Shown here: one piece after another, positions 37,948 through 50,667 of the stretch
How positions within the stretch are numbered: the stretch's first letter is position 1
How the letters are laid out: the number at the start of each line of letters is the position of its first letter
Notes under the pieces: generated by a model
Databases searched by the model: none
What the model was told of the DNA's origin: nothing
The model's input: only the letters and a program-made list of their open reading frames with translations
Made by a program: the position numbers and the translations under genes
Source of the DNA: Cheiracanthium punctorium
Taxonomy: Eukaryota; Arthropoda; Arachnida; Araneae; Cheiracanthiidae
Length of the DNA: 64,000 nt
Direction of reading: 5' to 3'
Assembly (NCBI GenBank): GCA_038373885.1
Contig: JAWZYV010000674.1
Span: 124,001 to 188,000 of the forward strand

Positions 37948-37991
37948 TGACTGACAAGTAACTTTTATGGTGTTATTTTGCAAAGTTTTTA

Positions 37992-39294
37992 ATTATTTTT
38001 TGTTTTAAACACCATTTATTTTGAGTGTTTTTTTGTCATATACCTGTAGTCACAATATAAATTACCTGGAAAAAATAATGAAGCGGTGCTTTAGAACCAG
38101 TGTATCTTTCGTTTTAGATTCCCATTCAGTTGAAATACTGAAAAAAATTAAAATTGGAGAATTTAATGGGGTACTTTATTCAAGAAATGCAAATTCCGTT
38201 CTAAATGTCCAATTTACCCAAAACAAACGAAGGTGATTTACATCACCCAGTATGGGTACTGGGTGATTGCTCAGCATTCGAGGAGATGCAGTACTTTTAA
38301 AAGCATGGAGTGGAGCTACATAAATAAAAATATTATAATTTTTTTTTCCAATTATTGCATTGAAGTAAACGACGAACTATCCGAGAAAGTTCATTTTACT
38401 TCAAACCTTTAAAAATTAAAGGCGAGGGCAGTTAAAATTCAACGATATATTTAACTTTCTAATATCCGTGAAACACTAACTGAAAAAACACAGAATACAG
38501 ATAGTGAGGAAAGGGACCTTTTTTTTTTCATCTGTTGGAAAGAGTGAACTCTAAAAGGTGGTACAAAGCAACTAAACTACCCGAGGAAACTGTGATCGGC
38601 ATTAAAATTACTTCGGAAACCATATTCTGGGCAACAAATTCTCATTCATATTTCATGAAGTCCCGAGATGGCGCTACTATATTCAATTCGAAAAGCGAAA
38701 TATAAATCAATGATGTATCCTATGTTATTTACGGGCAGGCGAAAAAGTTTAGAAAGGTGAAAATATTTCATGTTCAACCAAGCGCGCAGGGAAGTGACAA
38801 ATCGTTTCATTTTGATTATTTACGATGAAACATAATTTTTAGAAACATTTTAATTTTTTTAATTTTTTTTCCTTCCAATCGATCACGAAAATGAGTAAAT
38901 ATATATTTAAAGAGAAATGATATGTTAATGAGTTTATTTTATTTAGATTTTTCTGTGGAAAATGGAGAATGTCGCGTAAGAGAAAAATAAGGAATGGATC
39001 AAGCACGCTTTTAAATAAGTATTTATTTTGAGAAGAAAAATTTAATATGGCAAAATGACCACCGTTGTCCAAAGGAATTGACATGTGATATACGAATGAA
39101 CTCATTGTTTCAAACCACAGAAAAGCTCTTGGATATTTTTCTGATTGACATTCTTCAGATAAAGATATTCTGATGTTGATTTCCCCACTCACCCCTCCAG
39201 TTCTTTCAACCACGTTTAAAGTCGAGTTTTATTCGTAAACACTGTTCCATTCTAATTTTTATTGATAATGTTTTAATTTTTTTTCGACCTATAC
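37992..39294. other. Non-coding stretch
   Basis: A short hairpin, CACCCAGTA and TACTGGGTG, lies at 38241-38262. The 124-codon minus-strand ORF at 38839-39213 is AT-rich and unrecognised. Unique-looking text around 38580-38790 could be conserved non-coding DNA. Confidence 0.35.
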
Positions 39295-39628
39295 CAGTGG
39301 TCTTAAATTGTGCGAGCACATTGCATAAATAGAAAAAGTTAACGACAGATCAACCGATTCAGCGTTAAAATCTAAATTTAAAGCAAGAGTAGCTCATAAA
39401 TTTTTGGTTTTGAATTCATGCAGAATAACTAGAGGTTTCTCACAAAATTACATTAATTTAAGTTGAATTTTTAAAATAAAAAATGCAGAACTTTACTTTT
39501 CCATAAAATTCCTATAATGCATTGATCTGCTTTAAATTTTAAACAATTTTTAAAGGGTGGAAGGGAGTTCCCCGGGGAAAATCTTACGGAACCCTTAAAA
39601 CTGAGTCCCCAAAGAGTGAAGACCACTG
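39295..39628. mobile_element. Old non-autonomous hAT element (334 bp)
   Basis: Termini CAGTGGTCTTAAATTG and GAGTGAAGACCACTG share CAGTGGTCTT in inverted orientation. Flanking 8-mers ACCTATAC and GTCTATAT differ at three positions, all transitions, as expected for an aged duplication. Confidence 0.65.
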
Positions 39629-42277
39629 GTCTATATACAATAAAGTATCGGGCACTTACATTTATGGGGTCACTATGTGATTGGAATCGATAGTTTTCGC
39701 CTGCAAATTAATTAAACTTTCTGTAAACTTACTTTTTTTTGTGGGTGGGGAGAACTTAACACACAGTTCAAATTTACATGAATTACAAAGCTTCCAGCTT
39801 TTTATCCAACCTTTCACACAACAGTGATTATTCCGTAAATAGAAAAAATCATTTAATTAGATTTCAATTTACTTTAAATTTTTTATGAAACATGGTGATA
39901 AATTTGAAATTCGATTTAAGAAAAAAAAAAAAAAAAAAAAGCTTGAAAACCTGATTTTTCAATTTAGTTTTAAAATACGTAGATAACTTTTACATAATGA
40001 GAAGTAAAGATTACTTCTAATAAATGTAATGTTAAGTTACATATAAAATTAATAACCAGTTGGGTTTCTACATTACTTTAATTTATATTAAAAATCATTA
40101 AATATCAGATTCGCTGAAAAATAAATGGATAAGCACATAGAATTGTCACCACCTCCTTTATACGAATATAAATATAGATCTTTATTTTCTTACTTCGGGT
40201 GTTATTTGACCTAAAAAGATTGTAAAAATAAAAAATATATATTTCTCTGCTCATGTGACCAATTAATAAGTTGGATTATAATTTCCGGAAAATCGAATTT
40301 TCTGAAAATTTTACAGATGCACGTCCTTTTAAGCAGTGAAAGTGCACCCACTGAACAGAACTAATTGTTCTCGCTCTCGAATCAACAAAACAATGCGCAT
40401 ATCATGATGTACCTTTACACGCCTAAGACGTCACAATGTAACAAATTTGGGCAAAATGTTTTCGGTGGATGGCAAATAAGGGAGTGCCTTCAGATATGCC
40501 AAGTACTTCAATTCGATTGCCGTTTGCAAAAGAATAAAATACTCGGGGGGAAAAAAAACTGAGATAACTAGGTTTCAAACAATAAGCTCTCTGTGCAAAA
40601 GAACAGCAAATAATTTGACTCCTCCAGTATTCCTTCAGAACTCCTTCAGTAAAATGTTACGTTTAAAAAGTAAACGAAAACTACGCTTCGCAAAATACTG
40701 GATTTTTCTGAAGCTAATTTCATATTTTTGTAGAATTTATAGAAATCAAACTTTAGCAAATTTAACGCCGAAAGAAAATGTTTCGAATTATATTAGTAAA
40801 AAAATAACGTTTTAATGGATTTCGAAGTGCTTAATAAACACTCAAAAATCTAAAAAATAATTATCCGAAAATTTTAGTAAAATTTTATGCTTATTTTAAC
40901 CGAGTAAACAAACTATTAGGGAGGGGGGGGGAAATGACATGCTTGAATAACGATGCTTTAATATTATTTGTTGTATTTAACGGACCGCCATTTTTTTAAA
41001 TACATGAACGTATACTTAAAAAAAAGGGGGTAAGTATAAGCCGCCATCCAATTTATGTCGCTTGAAAACTTTAAGCGACTCAGTACACAGGTACACTGAA
41101 AATTGGTTATTTCTCACACCAAAATCTAAGCTTATTTTCTTAAGTAACTTTAAAAAGGAACCTACACAAATCTATTAAATCTCAATGTGGAATCCAGTTT
41201 ATTGGTCTTTCGATTCCACTTTTTTTTAGTATCACCTTTTGTATGTATGTCTTTAAAAAAACTATAGAAAGTTTAATTGTATTCTCTATAGATGGGGGAA
41301 GTTATTTTCTTCTGGCGGAAAAGCTAATTTAACGTACATGTAGGTTATTGGTGATCTTTAATTTTTGTAATACAGGAATTTGTATATTTATTTAAGATAA
41401 CAATAACTAATTGATTGAGAAGAAAACGCCTATTTAATGGATTAAGAAATGACGCCCAATATGCATCAATAATTTGAAGCCCTAAAACGTAGACCTCGCG
41501 TATGCTGTGATCAATTAACTGTTTCTCACCGCGCTCTTTTATAAATATTGTATTGGACTCAGCTTCCAAAAATTACCACTAGGATAATAGTAATCAGTCT
41601 GGTATGGTAGAACAAAGCTAAATTAATATATTTGTACATATTACTAGCAAGTTCTTTCTGTACTCAGATGTTTTCCAGTGTTTAATAAAGCTGTTACACA
41701 CACTATATATCCTATCATTTTAAAATTTATCTTCTTTGATTGAAATATTCCACTTCATTCAAAATTGCAATAATCGTTCATGCCTACAAACGAAGACAGT
41801 TTCGTAAAATTTTCCATCGGGATTTTCCTACAAACAGAAGAATTAAACTTATTTTATAGCTTTGACTTTTAACCCTAAATTTATTTATCTATCTTTGACA
41901 TTAAAGTTGAATGAACTACAGTAAAACGTCTAATCTCCAGGCATCGTAAGAAGTTGATCATCACACACAGACGTAAAAAAGAAATCTCAAGAAGCCTTAC
42001 AAAGAAACGCGAGATACGATCAAGAAAACAGAAGGTATTAGGCAACATTAAATCCAAACTCGATCACGGGATTTTCAGCTTACGTGGTACACAGCTCAGA
42101 ATCTATATTCAAAACCGACGTCTGAAAGTGTTTTTTTATTCCTTAAAACTATACTGTACTGCTCGTCTGATATAAGTGCATTTACAAGACAAAAACACAA
42201 AAGTGAAAACATTTTTCTACCAAAGTCCCTTCCATCCCTCAGAACTAACATGTGCGAATACTTTCTGAGCTTCTTCA
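39629..42277. other. Mostly AT-rich non-coding stretch
   Basis: An A-run of about twenty lies near 39920. A slightly GC-richer patch at 40370-40520 contains GACGTCA. A CAGTAAAACGTCTAATCTCC phrase near 41929 resembles a pogo-type end without a partner. No gene supported. Confidence 0.35.
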
Positions 42278-42280
42278 AAA

Positions 42281-42480
42281 ATGAAACAAATTTAATTTTG
42301 GCTCGAATACAACGAAAATCCCTTTGCACACTTCCCTCAAAGGATATCTCCACCGAGCACAGAAACAAAAGATGATCCGGCAGCGCGGATAAAATGCGGA
42401 TCTCGGATCTGCGCGCCATTTACGGAATCAGCTTATCCTCGGTGCAAGGCAAAATGAAATGGGATTATCAGTGAAATGAT
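42281..42480. repeat. Duplicated unique element, copy 1 (core 42364-42441)
   Basis: The 78-base core matches 46469-46546 in the same orientation with only four differences, and weaker similarity extends on both sides (for example AAACAAATTTAATTT upstream and GGATTAT downstream). The core contains three CGGAT repeats, a GATA-type GGATAA near its start and TTATCC near its end, and CCATTTACGG in between. No TIRs, A/B boxes or ORFs explain it. A duplicated enhancer or an unrecognised ncRNA is possible. Confidence 0.8.
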
Positions 42481-43834
42481 AGCTTCAGAAAACAAAAGAG
42501 AGGCAGAGGAAATTTTACAAGTGGTATTACTGAAGCTGCCTTCACAGAAAGTAAAAAGCGGGTAAACATTGCGTAACTGCATCGACCTATAACTTTTTAT
42601 TCATGACAAATAATCCGCATTTATTTTAATTGCAGTAAAACACAGCGGTGCAAACATAATATTCTTATAGCTGAAAGCTCCTATAACACTAAACTTTTTC
42701 TAACAGATAAAAACAAACAACTCGAACATCAAGTGCTCGGATTTTAAGGATAGCTTGGAAAAGACAGTGCCATTCACCAACTCTCCCCCGACCAATTGAC
42801 AATTCAATATATTTTTATTAAATTTTACCCGTTTTAAGCCTCTGCAAATGGGGAACAGATGATAAACTTCGACTGAGTTTGTGTGAATGCGAATGGTGTA
42901 CTCTACGTCAAAAACTATTAATAGAACTATGTCCCTTAAAAAAGAAGGATGCAATCTTCATTTTAAAAATGAGCTTATGTTTAATTTTGTATTTTCATAA
43001 AAGTATTTACAGCGTTTTTAGCGAATAAGTATAACTTCATTATCATCAAACCAACCACACTTTTTATATCCACCCAAATTATTTTTAAGTATTAATTTTA
43101 AAAAGTGGTGACAGTTATAATTGATACTGAAATTCACACTTTTATAGGGTGCGATAATCAGTGTCGGTAGTTTATCATTAAAAGATTGAAATCATTTTAT
43201 CCAGTATCTACAGGCTGTTCGAATTCTGCAATTAAAGATCGCAAAATACTTCAGTTCTGTTTTTACAAAAGGGCGCGAGGAAACCAAAAACTTTTAATAT
43301 AAACATATACCCGATTAAGGTTGTCTAAGGAAGTATCAAAATAATTCATAATTAAAAAGTTTAACCCTATACTTTGCGAGGTTTTTTTAATGTTGATTAA
43401 TTAGGGTCAAGTGAGGGAAAATGGTGGGAAAATCATGTATTTTTTAAAGGTCCCAAAATCAAGCTGTTAAATTTATGTGAATTAAATAATTGACGTATAT
43501 TATATGCATTGGAACTATAGCACTATTTTTTAATGTTATGAAAATACTTTTCTACAGAGTCATTTTTAGTTAGGCAAGTTTTGATGCCCCCATTTTCCCC
43601 CATGGTGGGGGGGGATGGGGGTAGTACGAAAGTACCTGTATATTTTTAATAAAATCGTGTTACTGCTATGAATGAAAGAAAAGGCACTCAAATCAATGCA
43701 TTCTTAATATACTTCTAGAAAAAGATGCACAGAAAAGGATTATTTTCCAAAATATTTAGCTAAAGAAATAATGGCCACGAATATCAAAATCAGGTTCACT
43801 TGATATTACATAACAAATGTTACTTGGTTCTACA
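42481..43834. other. AT-rich non-coding stretch
   Basis: No gene. It contains G-rich text near 43602-43622. ORFs are chance frames. Confidence 0.4.
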
Positions 43835-44208
43835 CAGGGGTGTGTAGTCAGGGGATGGCTAATGGGGCCGTAACTACCCCCGAAATAAGTGAACATAAGG
43901 TATGAAAAGGATTACGTATTTGTGGATAAACTGAAAGTCCCCTTTGAAAATTTTGAGATTCAGCTATAGGAGTAAGCCTAATTTAATATTTTCTCTAATG
44001 TATGTTTCTCCAACTGCAAAGATTTCAAATTCCATTTATGAATATGTTTTTTCCCCTTTCTTTTTTCATGCATTTGTGCAAAGTAAAGGATTCCCCCCTC
44101 AAAAAAAAAAAAAAAAAGTCATATGATTTCTATAAGCTGCAATGAATGCATTTTACACTTCTTCGAGTTCTCACTCACCTCCGAAAAAAATTCTTGGCTA
44201 CGCTACTG
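43835..44208. mobile_element. Non-autonomous hAT-like element (374 bp)
   Basis: Left terminus CAGGGGTGTGTAGTCAGGGG; right terminus TCTTGGCTACGCTACTG. The inverted match is degenerate but of the CAGNGGCGTAGCCA type. Flanking 8-mers GTTCTACA and GTTCCTCA agree at 6 of 8. An A-run of about 18 lies inside near 44101. Confidence 0.6.
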
Positions 44209-44810
44209 GTTCCTCAAAATTAATTTCTACCATAAACAGTTAATTAAAACGTCGATTTCATTGATTCTTACTGTTGTTTCAGGAATATTTAACTAAAGGA
44301 GAAATAGAAATTTCAGTGTCATATATAGAACTTTGCTAAGTCTAACCATATCCCAACTAAGAAAAAAAAATTAAATAGACATTACACTTTTAGTCTTCAT
44401 TTTTTTATATAATCCAATTCTTTTAAAATCTCTCTAGTAATGTGTATCAAAATATAAATACTTTATCTAATTATAAGGAATCTAGAAGGAAGTTTTTCAA
44501 TATCACTTGCTAACGGGCAGCATGTTTAGAGCAAAAACAAGAAATTTTCCACACAATTGTTGAAATATCCTAAAACTTCATTAGAAGTACTTGCTCTATT
44601 GTTAAAATATATCTCCATAGAAAAAAATATTGAAGCATCTAAATTTCTATGGTGAAGAAAGGTATTTTCCAATATAGCCCAATTTTCTGACCATATAATT
44701 TACATGTGTTCGTAGGTGTTCATTAATGACGAAAGTAATAAAAAAAAAGAACACTGATTTGTTAAATTAAGTTTTACTGAATGTATAACATTTAAGGGTG
44801 GATGCGATAG

Positions 44811-44945
44811 GATTTTTTGAGAGACGAGACAGAGATTTGCAGCTTTTTTGCGAGACGAGACAAACATTTTTAACATTACGATATAGGGATTTTGCGAGAC
44901 GAGACAAAGTTTTTGGGCTGTTTTGCGAAACGCATATTTTCCATC
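44811..44945. repeat. Degenerate tandem repeat with GCGAGACGAGACAAA units
   Basis: Three good and one decayed copies of TTTTGCGAGACGAGACAAA, spaced about 33-45 bases apart. The minus-strand ORF here repeats LCLVSQ because of the units. Function unknown; a simple degenerate minisatellite is most likely. Confidence 0.7.
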
Positions 44946-45317
44946 TAGCATCCATCCCTACATAAGGCACACTTCCAGACTTACGTTATACACTGAACTT
45001 TAATAATCAACCTTAGAAAATCAAATTAACGTATGAAATCACACCCTGTTCTATAACGAGGGTTAATGTTAATCGCTATTCGACATCCTTTTAAATTTTT
45101 CAATATAAAGTATGTGTAGTATGACCAATACTGTAAATGTATTAATAGAATGAAAATGTCTAATAGGTAAATCTTAAGAAGTAAGCATGTACTGTAGTGT
45201 CTTGTAATCCATTCATTTTTAAATAATAGAAATAATTTACTTTTTGATACCTGCCAAAACTTGGCAGTTGAAACTAAGTTCAAAAATAAAACGTGTGCTC
45301 TATGCAATGATCTTTTA

Positions 45318-45489
45318 ATAGGGAGTTTTTGCGCTACGTTTCTTCCCACGGTAACGCTAACGTTAAATGCCATCGGACAATACAGCGCATGCGCACGGAT
45401 AAATTCCGAAAGCTGATTGGTCAAAGAACACTGAATAGCGGATAGCGTTAGCGTTAACGTGGGAAGAAACGTAGCACAAAACTCCCTAT
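45318..45489. mobile_element. MITE with ~40-bp terminal inverted repeats (172 bp)
   Basis: Both termini read GGGAGTTTTG(C/T)GCTACG inward, then CTTCCCACG, and later TAACGCTAACG. The ends can be read as TA-flanked (Tc1/mariner type) or as TTA-flanked with ATAGGGAG termini (Harbinger type); both fit. The short interior includes the palindromic GCATGC. No ORF. Confidence 0.75.
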
Positions 45490-45492
45490 TTA

Positions 45493-46368
45493 TTTATTTG
45501 TAACCCAGAGAGCTTATTTAAAGTCAAATTGATACATGTTTTCCATATTTATTTCAAGCACTTTTAAATTGTTTTTATCATTTAACTTTTACGGATCCAT
45601 AGGTATGCAGAAAAAAGTATTTTTTTTTTTTTACCTAAAATTTTTGATTTGACTGGCAGTGAATCAGAGGAAATATCTGCTATGATTGTAATAGACAGAA
45701 CCTTTAAAAAAAAAAGCATAGTTCCTCATTACACTTTTAAATTTAATGTTATATAGTGTACATAGAACGTGTATTAACCTGTTCGCTCCCGCCGTGCACA
45801 ATCGCAAAGATTATCCTTCAGTGTCCAGTGTAGATTTATTTACTTTTACGTTAATGAATTTAACTTTGGAAAGCCTCGATTTTAAAAACATCCAATGACT
45901 GGATATTTCCCATTTGTTTGCCATGACCAACGGCACAATAGTTATTCTGACCTTACGATATATTTTTTTTTTTTTAAATGTGGCAAGATAAAAAACGCGG
46001 GGTTGCAGCATGGGTAATGTATGTCTCATGGAAGGAATTTCTCAAGTTTCCTTTCACTGAATATCGACCTATCCAATCAACGCCTCCCCCTTTTCAAAAA
46101 CTGCCTCAATAATTTCCTCTCCTTTAAATCCCCTATATCATCAACACGTCCTCATCTCTGGATTCAAAACTAGATAATCAATATTTCATTACCTCAATCA
46201 ATATACATAACTGCACAAATCGATATTTCACATGCAGTACACGTCACCTACCTTTCGCTCACAATGCAGAAGGCAAGTTTATTTTTTTCCTTTCCCCCAC
46301 CCCTTTCACATAAAACTCTTTCACGTCTCTTTTCAGAAATAATAGCACACATACATCCCCTTTGAACT
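45493..46368. other. Non-coding stretch
   Basis: No gene. A piggyBac-like phrase, TTAACCTGTTCGCTCCC, near 45775 lacks a partner. Confidence 0.35.
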
Positions 46369-46372
46369 ACTA

Positions 46373-46590
46373 AAACGAAACAAATTTAATTTCTTTCAGT
46401 GCTTCGAAATTCCCTTTCATACACATCTCCCCCTCCCCCGATCGACGGTTATCTGCACCTAACATCAAAACAAAAGATGATCCTGCAGCACGGATAAAAT
46501 GCGGATCTCGGATTTGCTCGCCATTTACGGAATCAGCTTATCCTCGCATGCGAGGCAAAGTAAAATAGGATTATGAGCATAGTGACAGGA
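46373..46590. repeat. Duplicated unique element, copy 2 (core 46469-46546)
   Basis: Second copy of the element at 42281-42480, 4.1 kb away in the same orientation. The four differences within the 78-base core are single substitutions. The flanks have diverged much more than the core: CATCTCCCCCTCCCCCGATC upstream has no close match in copy 1. This pattern fits an old segmental duplication whose core was kept by selection. Confidence 0.8.
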
Positions 46591-47084
46591 AAGAAGCTAA
46601 ACAAGCATTGCAGATGTTCCTGGTAACAGAGCTAAAAATGTTGAACTTTCCAGGAAAGTACAAGTTAATTACGTTTATGGATAATTCCATTATTCTGGAG
46701 TATTGCAAAGGCTAAGTTGTCAACTAGACAGGCTTTACTCCACGGACTTTAAAAATTTTAAGTTGTTACGAGATGCAACACATCAAACCTTGAACACAGA
46801 AAATAGTTCCATAAACTATGCCCAATAAAACATTGTTAACTCAAATTACAAAAGTTGTTTGATATTGAAATAATACCGAATTCTATTAATCTGCATCCAA
46901 CACATATATTTTAACACTTTAAAAGCTTGATAAACAAATTACGTTTATAAAATATTTTATAGTGACACTGTAGATCATGAAAAAATATATATTTTTAATA
47001 TGTTTTCTTTCATTTTGCAAAGACAAAACGGATGAGATTCCCCTTCTATGGGCAGCATTCTTTCCACACACTGGTATTTGATTT
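46591..47084. other. AT-rich non-coding stretch
   Basis: Nothing recognised. Confidence 0.5.
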
Positions 47085-47092
47085 ATCTGAGG

Positions 47093-47352
47093 CAGTAGCG
47101 GATCCAGAATTTTTTTTTTGGGGGGGGGGGGGACCGGTTAAATTTTGTAAAAAGATTATTTCACCCAAACAAAATGTACAATAAAGCAAAATTTTAGTCT
47201 AAAGTTATGTAAAACTTTTTGGGAGGGGCTTAGTTATAAAAAAGATCATTATATCTACTTAAAGTGTATAATAAATCAGAATGTTACCCTTTAGCAATCT
47301 CTTTGGGGGGGGGGGCTGAAGCCTCCTAGCCCCTCCCCTGGATCCGCTACTG
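47093..47352. mobile_element. hAT-like MITE (260 bp), perfect target duplication
   Basis: Perfect 15-bp termini CAGTAGCGGATCCAG and CTGGATCCGCTACTG. Perfect 8-bp duplication ATCTGAGG at 47085-47092 and 47353-47360. G-runs of eleven to thirteen lie near both ends. No ORF. The intact ends suggest a recent insertion. Confidence 0.9.
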
Positions 47353-47524
47353 ATCTGAGGCATTGAAAGACTCGAAGTAGGTAGGAAAATTCTACTATCA
47401 CTAAAAAGTGCCCAAGTCAAAAACATCTAAAAGTAAAGGTAATTTCATTCAACTTTGTTTTAATTTTTCATATGAATTTATGATAAAAGTGAGCTTTTTG
47501 TTGGCTTTTAAATGCATGTAAAGA

Positions 47525-47748
47525 ATAATCCTTTTAGTCCCAGTGATTCCAATTGGAACCACAACATTTCCAAGTATTTTCAGATTTCTTTTGCATTTGA
47601 AAGGTATTTCTAATTGTATTTTCCTTATATAATGCAAAGTACTACATTATGCATGAAAAAATACATATGCATTTAAAATACAAAAGGAATCTGAAAGATA
47701 CCTGAAAATGTTATAATCCTAATTGGCATCACTGGGACTAAAAGGGAT
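47525..47748. mobile_element. Palindromic MITE with ~80-bp diverged arms
   Basis: The left arm has CCTTTTAGTCCCAGTGAT, then CAATT and CAACATTT; the right arm has the reverse complement ATCACTGGGACTAAAAGG, with GGAATCTGAAAGATACCTG matching CAAGTATTTTCAGATTTC in the left. Ends and target duplication are uncertain. Confidence 0.6.
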
Positions 47749-47749
47749 G

Positions 47750-49799
47750 TATTGTTATAAAACATGCGGAATAACATAAAGGAACAAAAAATTCCCTATA
47801 CCCTAAAATACCCGAAAAACATCAGAAATTACAAAAGATTTCACATAAAGTACCCTTTAATTCTTACTTTTTAACCACACCTAAATTTATAAAACTTAAC
47901 TTTAATACGCCCACTGAAAATAACTGAAGTATGTTTAAAACGAGAAGCCACGCCCCCCCCCCCACCTCCCTAGAATCTATGTAAGTGAAAAACATCTGGA
48001 ATAAAACGAGATTTCATTTGAAAGTACCCTTTAATTCTTCATTTTCATCCGCATTCTATAACTTAAAAAAAAAAAAAAAATTGGAAAGCACCTGCCAAAT
48101 GTTTGAAGTAATGGCAGAAATCTCCTACCTCTACTAAAAACAGTATAAACTTCACTAAAAACAAGTCAAAAGCAAATGCGATGCTTAAAAATAAATGCCA
48201 TTTCATCGACATAAACTTCTTTTTTTAACCCGGATGATCATAGTACAAAAACTGGTGCCCGAAAATGTCTATTCAATACAGAGCAAAGGTGATACGAAAA
48301 GACTGGAGAAGAAAGCTTAAGATTTTCAGGTATTTCGAAACTATTTATACAGCTGAGGCACCTTTTTATCGACACTGATCCCCCAGCGCTGATGAAATCT
48401 TTCAGATTACCCAGGTGCAATCGCGAGGGAGATAACGCTAACGCTACTTTTTCCACGATTGCCAATCCATTTGACAATGTGCAAGTTAGACTTTTGACTT
48501 AGGCGTTACCCAAAGAAAGATCTATTTCGAAGGAGCCTCAATGGCTGATAAAACGTCAGGCAGAAGCAATATCCAACCACCACGGAACTAATCTACCGCT
48601 TCTGATCGCAGAAGAGAATTATGAAGTACGGATCTTACGACATCAAAAATCTGACAAAAAGGTGGGGAGGGAAAAAAAAGAAGACTGATAAATCAGTTCA
48701 AGTGCGTTTAACACTGTTTTGGAGCTTAGCACTGCTCCCGTATGAGTATTTATTTGAAAGAAATAATACGGTCCAGAATCCAAATTCCAGTTCAACTTCA
48801 TATAAAGAAGTTAACGTACTGAAACAACGGGAGGGAATAAAAAGACAAATAGGGAAGCATGTTTTTCCCCCCATTAGTTATTGGGACAGCTAATAAAATT
48901 AAAAGCTTGTGCGTGTAATTAAGCATACATACAACTTCTGTTAAATACTTGGGTGTTTAATGTCCACGCATATATTAGTATCTCTTCACGTTATTTTATT
49001 CAAAGTTTCAGTTAAATCTGTGCAAGTAAAAACGTTTATAATTCGTTAGTCGCAACCAAGATTTAAATTTATTTAATAAGACTTATAACAGATTTTTAGC
49101 TGACGTGCTTATTACATCTAACCTGAATTTGTACGATTGTCGTCATAAAATTTAAGGGTTTTTTTTTTTCTTTTTCAACTTTACGTAAAATGAGCTAAAC
49201 ATTCATTTATACATTCTTTGAAAGTCTTGCTTTATGCTATAGTATACTTTTTTTTTAACTTTTCTAGTTTGGTTATGAATTCCTTGTTTCTCTAATTCGT
49301 GGTATTTAATGGTTATATTTTATTTTCAAGCCGATGAAAGACAGCATGGATGTACGGGACTGATTGGAGGCTTTTAACACCGACCTTAAGAGCGCATAAA
49401 GGTTCGCTGTTTCCAACAAAGACAATTAAAGCAAACGAGATAATTCACAATTCTGCATCCCTTCTTTCCTCATCTATTTAACTGACCCACCAGGCAAAGA
49501 CGAACGTCCCAATATAGTTAACGTGCATGTTCTCTACATATAGACGGCGGTCTATGATAAGCCTAGATTTGAAACCGGGTCCTTCAATTCTTACCAATTA
49601 GAGAGTATTTAGATCCTGGCATTTATTGGATAGTACATGGCATACAAAATGACAGTTTTCTTTGTCCCATTCCGATCTATTACTAAAAAGTAAACAGTAA
49701 ATTAACAGGAAAAACACAGCTGTGTAAAATTGTAGTCTGTTTGTTGGTGTTACATGTATTTCAGATTTGTGTACCCGTTTATAAATTCAAGTCAGATGG
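47750..49799. other. Non-coding stretch with two unique GC-richer patches
   Basis: 48240-48640 and 49330-49460 are less AT-rich and look unique; they include ATCCCCCAGCGCTGATGAAA and a GCGCATAAAGG patch. They are candidate conserved elements. ORFs at 48238-48477 (minus) and 48621-48893 (plus) are unrecognised. C-run near 47955. Confidence 0.3.
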
Positions 49800-49985
49800 A
49801 CAACACAAGGGGGGTCCCCTGCGTAGGGGTCTTTCTAAGGGGGTCCTAACCCATACTTATGCTAAGTTTCGGAGAAAACTACAGAAAACTCCGAACGGTT
49901 AGGTCGACGGACGCGACATGGTTTTGAACCAGGCACCTTCCGTCTACCATATCGAGTGACATAACCACTCAGCCACGGTAAGGCC
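49800..49985 (-). mobile_element. tRNA-derived SINE, family S (copy F)
   Basis: The clearest tRNA head of the family on the minus strand: A box TGGCTGAGTGG (49965-49975) and B box GGTTCAAAACC (49920-49930). The body carries plus-strand TTTCTAAGGGGGTCCTAAC, TTTCGGAGAAAACT and CCGAACGGTTAGGTCGAC. The acceptor stem is not convincing, so it is not a tRNA gene. Confidence 0.75.
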
Positions 49986-50667
49986 AAAAATTGTAGTTTA
50001 TTTAAAAGGCAATTATTAATACTTCAATAGTAACACACACTTTTTAAGCTAATAAAAACAAAAGAGAAAGATTTTAAAACAGATTAAATAAAAAAAAATT
50101 ACAGCACTCAATATAAGCTCTGATCAGTCAGATTTTATGTGAAAAAAGTTACTCAAAGAAATTTAATCGGAATATTGCAGCAATATCATTTTTCTTACAT
50201 ATTTTCAGAAACCACTGTACATTAAAGAAGACAAAAGCAGGTTTGCAAACTACTGTACAAAAGTTTAAAGAAACAATCACTCGAAAAGTTTTCGTGTAAA
50301 AAGCCAAGTTTATTTATTTTTATTTTTTTTTTACAAGTACGAATTTTAACTCTCTTCCTATCGTTTGATTGAACTGAAACTTCCTAAATTAACCTTTCAC
50401 ATATTAAAACAATATCTTTTTTATTTACTTAATGTTTTGTTCCAAAAATCATGCTTTTACACATATATCAGCTGGTATTCACCGACATTTTTTATCATTG
50501 CATCATTAAAAATTTCTTTCGATTTTGCAAAGGATAAAATCAGTTTCGATTCTGTTCCCTTAATTTTTTCTTTTATTTTATCGATTTTTTAAAAAATAGT
50601 CTTTTTCATATGAAAAGCGAATTTAAATTTGGCTTTATATAGTGATTTATTGATAACGTTGACAACG
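49986..50667. other. AT-rich non-coding stretch
   Basis: No gene supported; the plus-strand ORF at 50365-50592 is Phe/Ile-rich chance coding. Confidence 0.5.

Larger units (their letters stand above)
37129..37991. mobile_element. 863-bp composite bounded by 41-bp inverted repeats
   Basis: Positions 37129-37169 and 37951-37991 are reverse complements with only two mismatches in 41. Termini read TA-AAAACTTTGCAAAGTAAC and the complement, so a TA target and Tc1/mariner-like ends are possible. Between the repeats lie a SINE fragment (37195-37310), an hAT-like remnant (about 37358-37769) and another MITE (37795-37947). It may be a transposable unit that accumulated insertions, or two independent copies of one repeat in opposite orientation. 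Confidence 0.6.

Noticed and set aside
41928..41955. CAGTAAAACGTCTAATC as a pogo-type element
   Set aside because: Only one end is visible; no partner terminus found.
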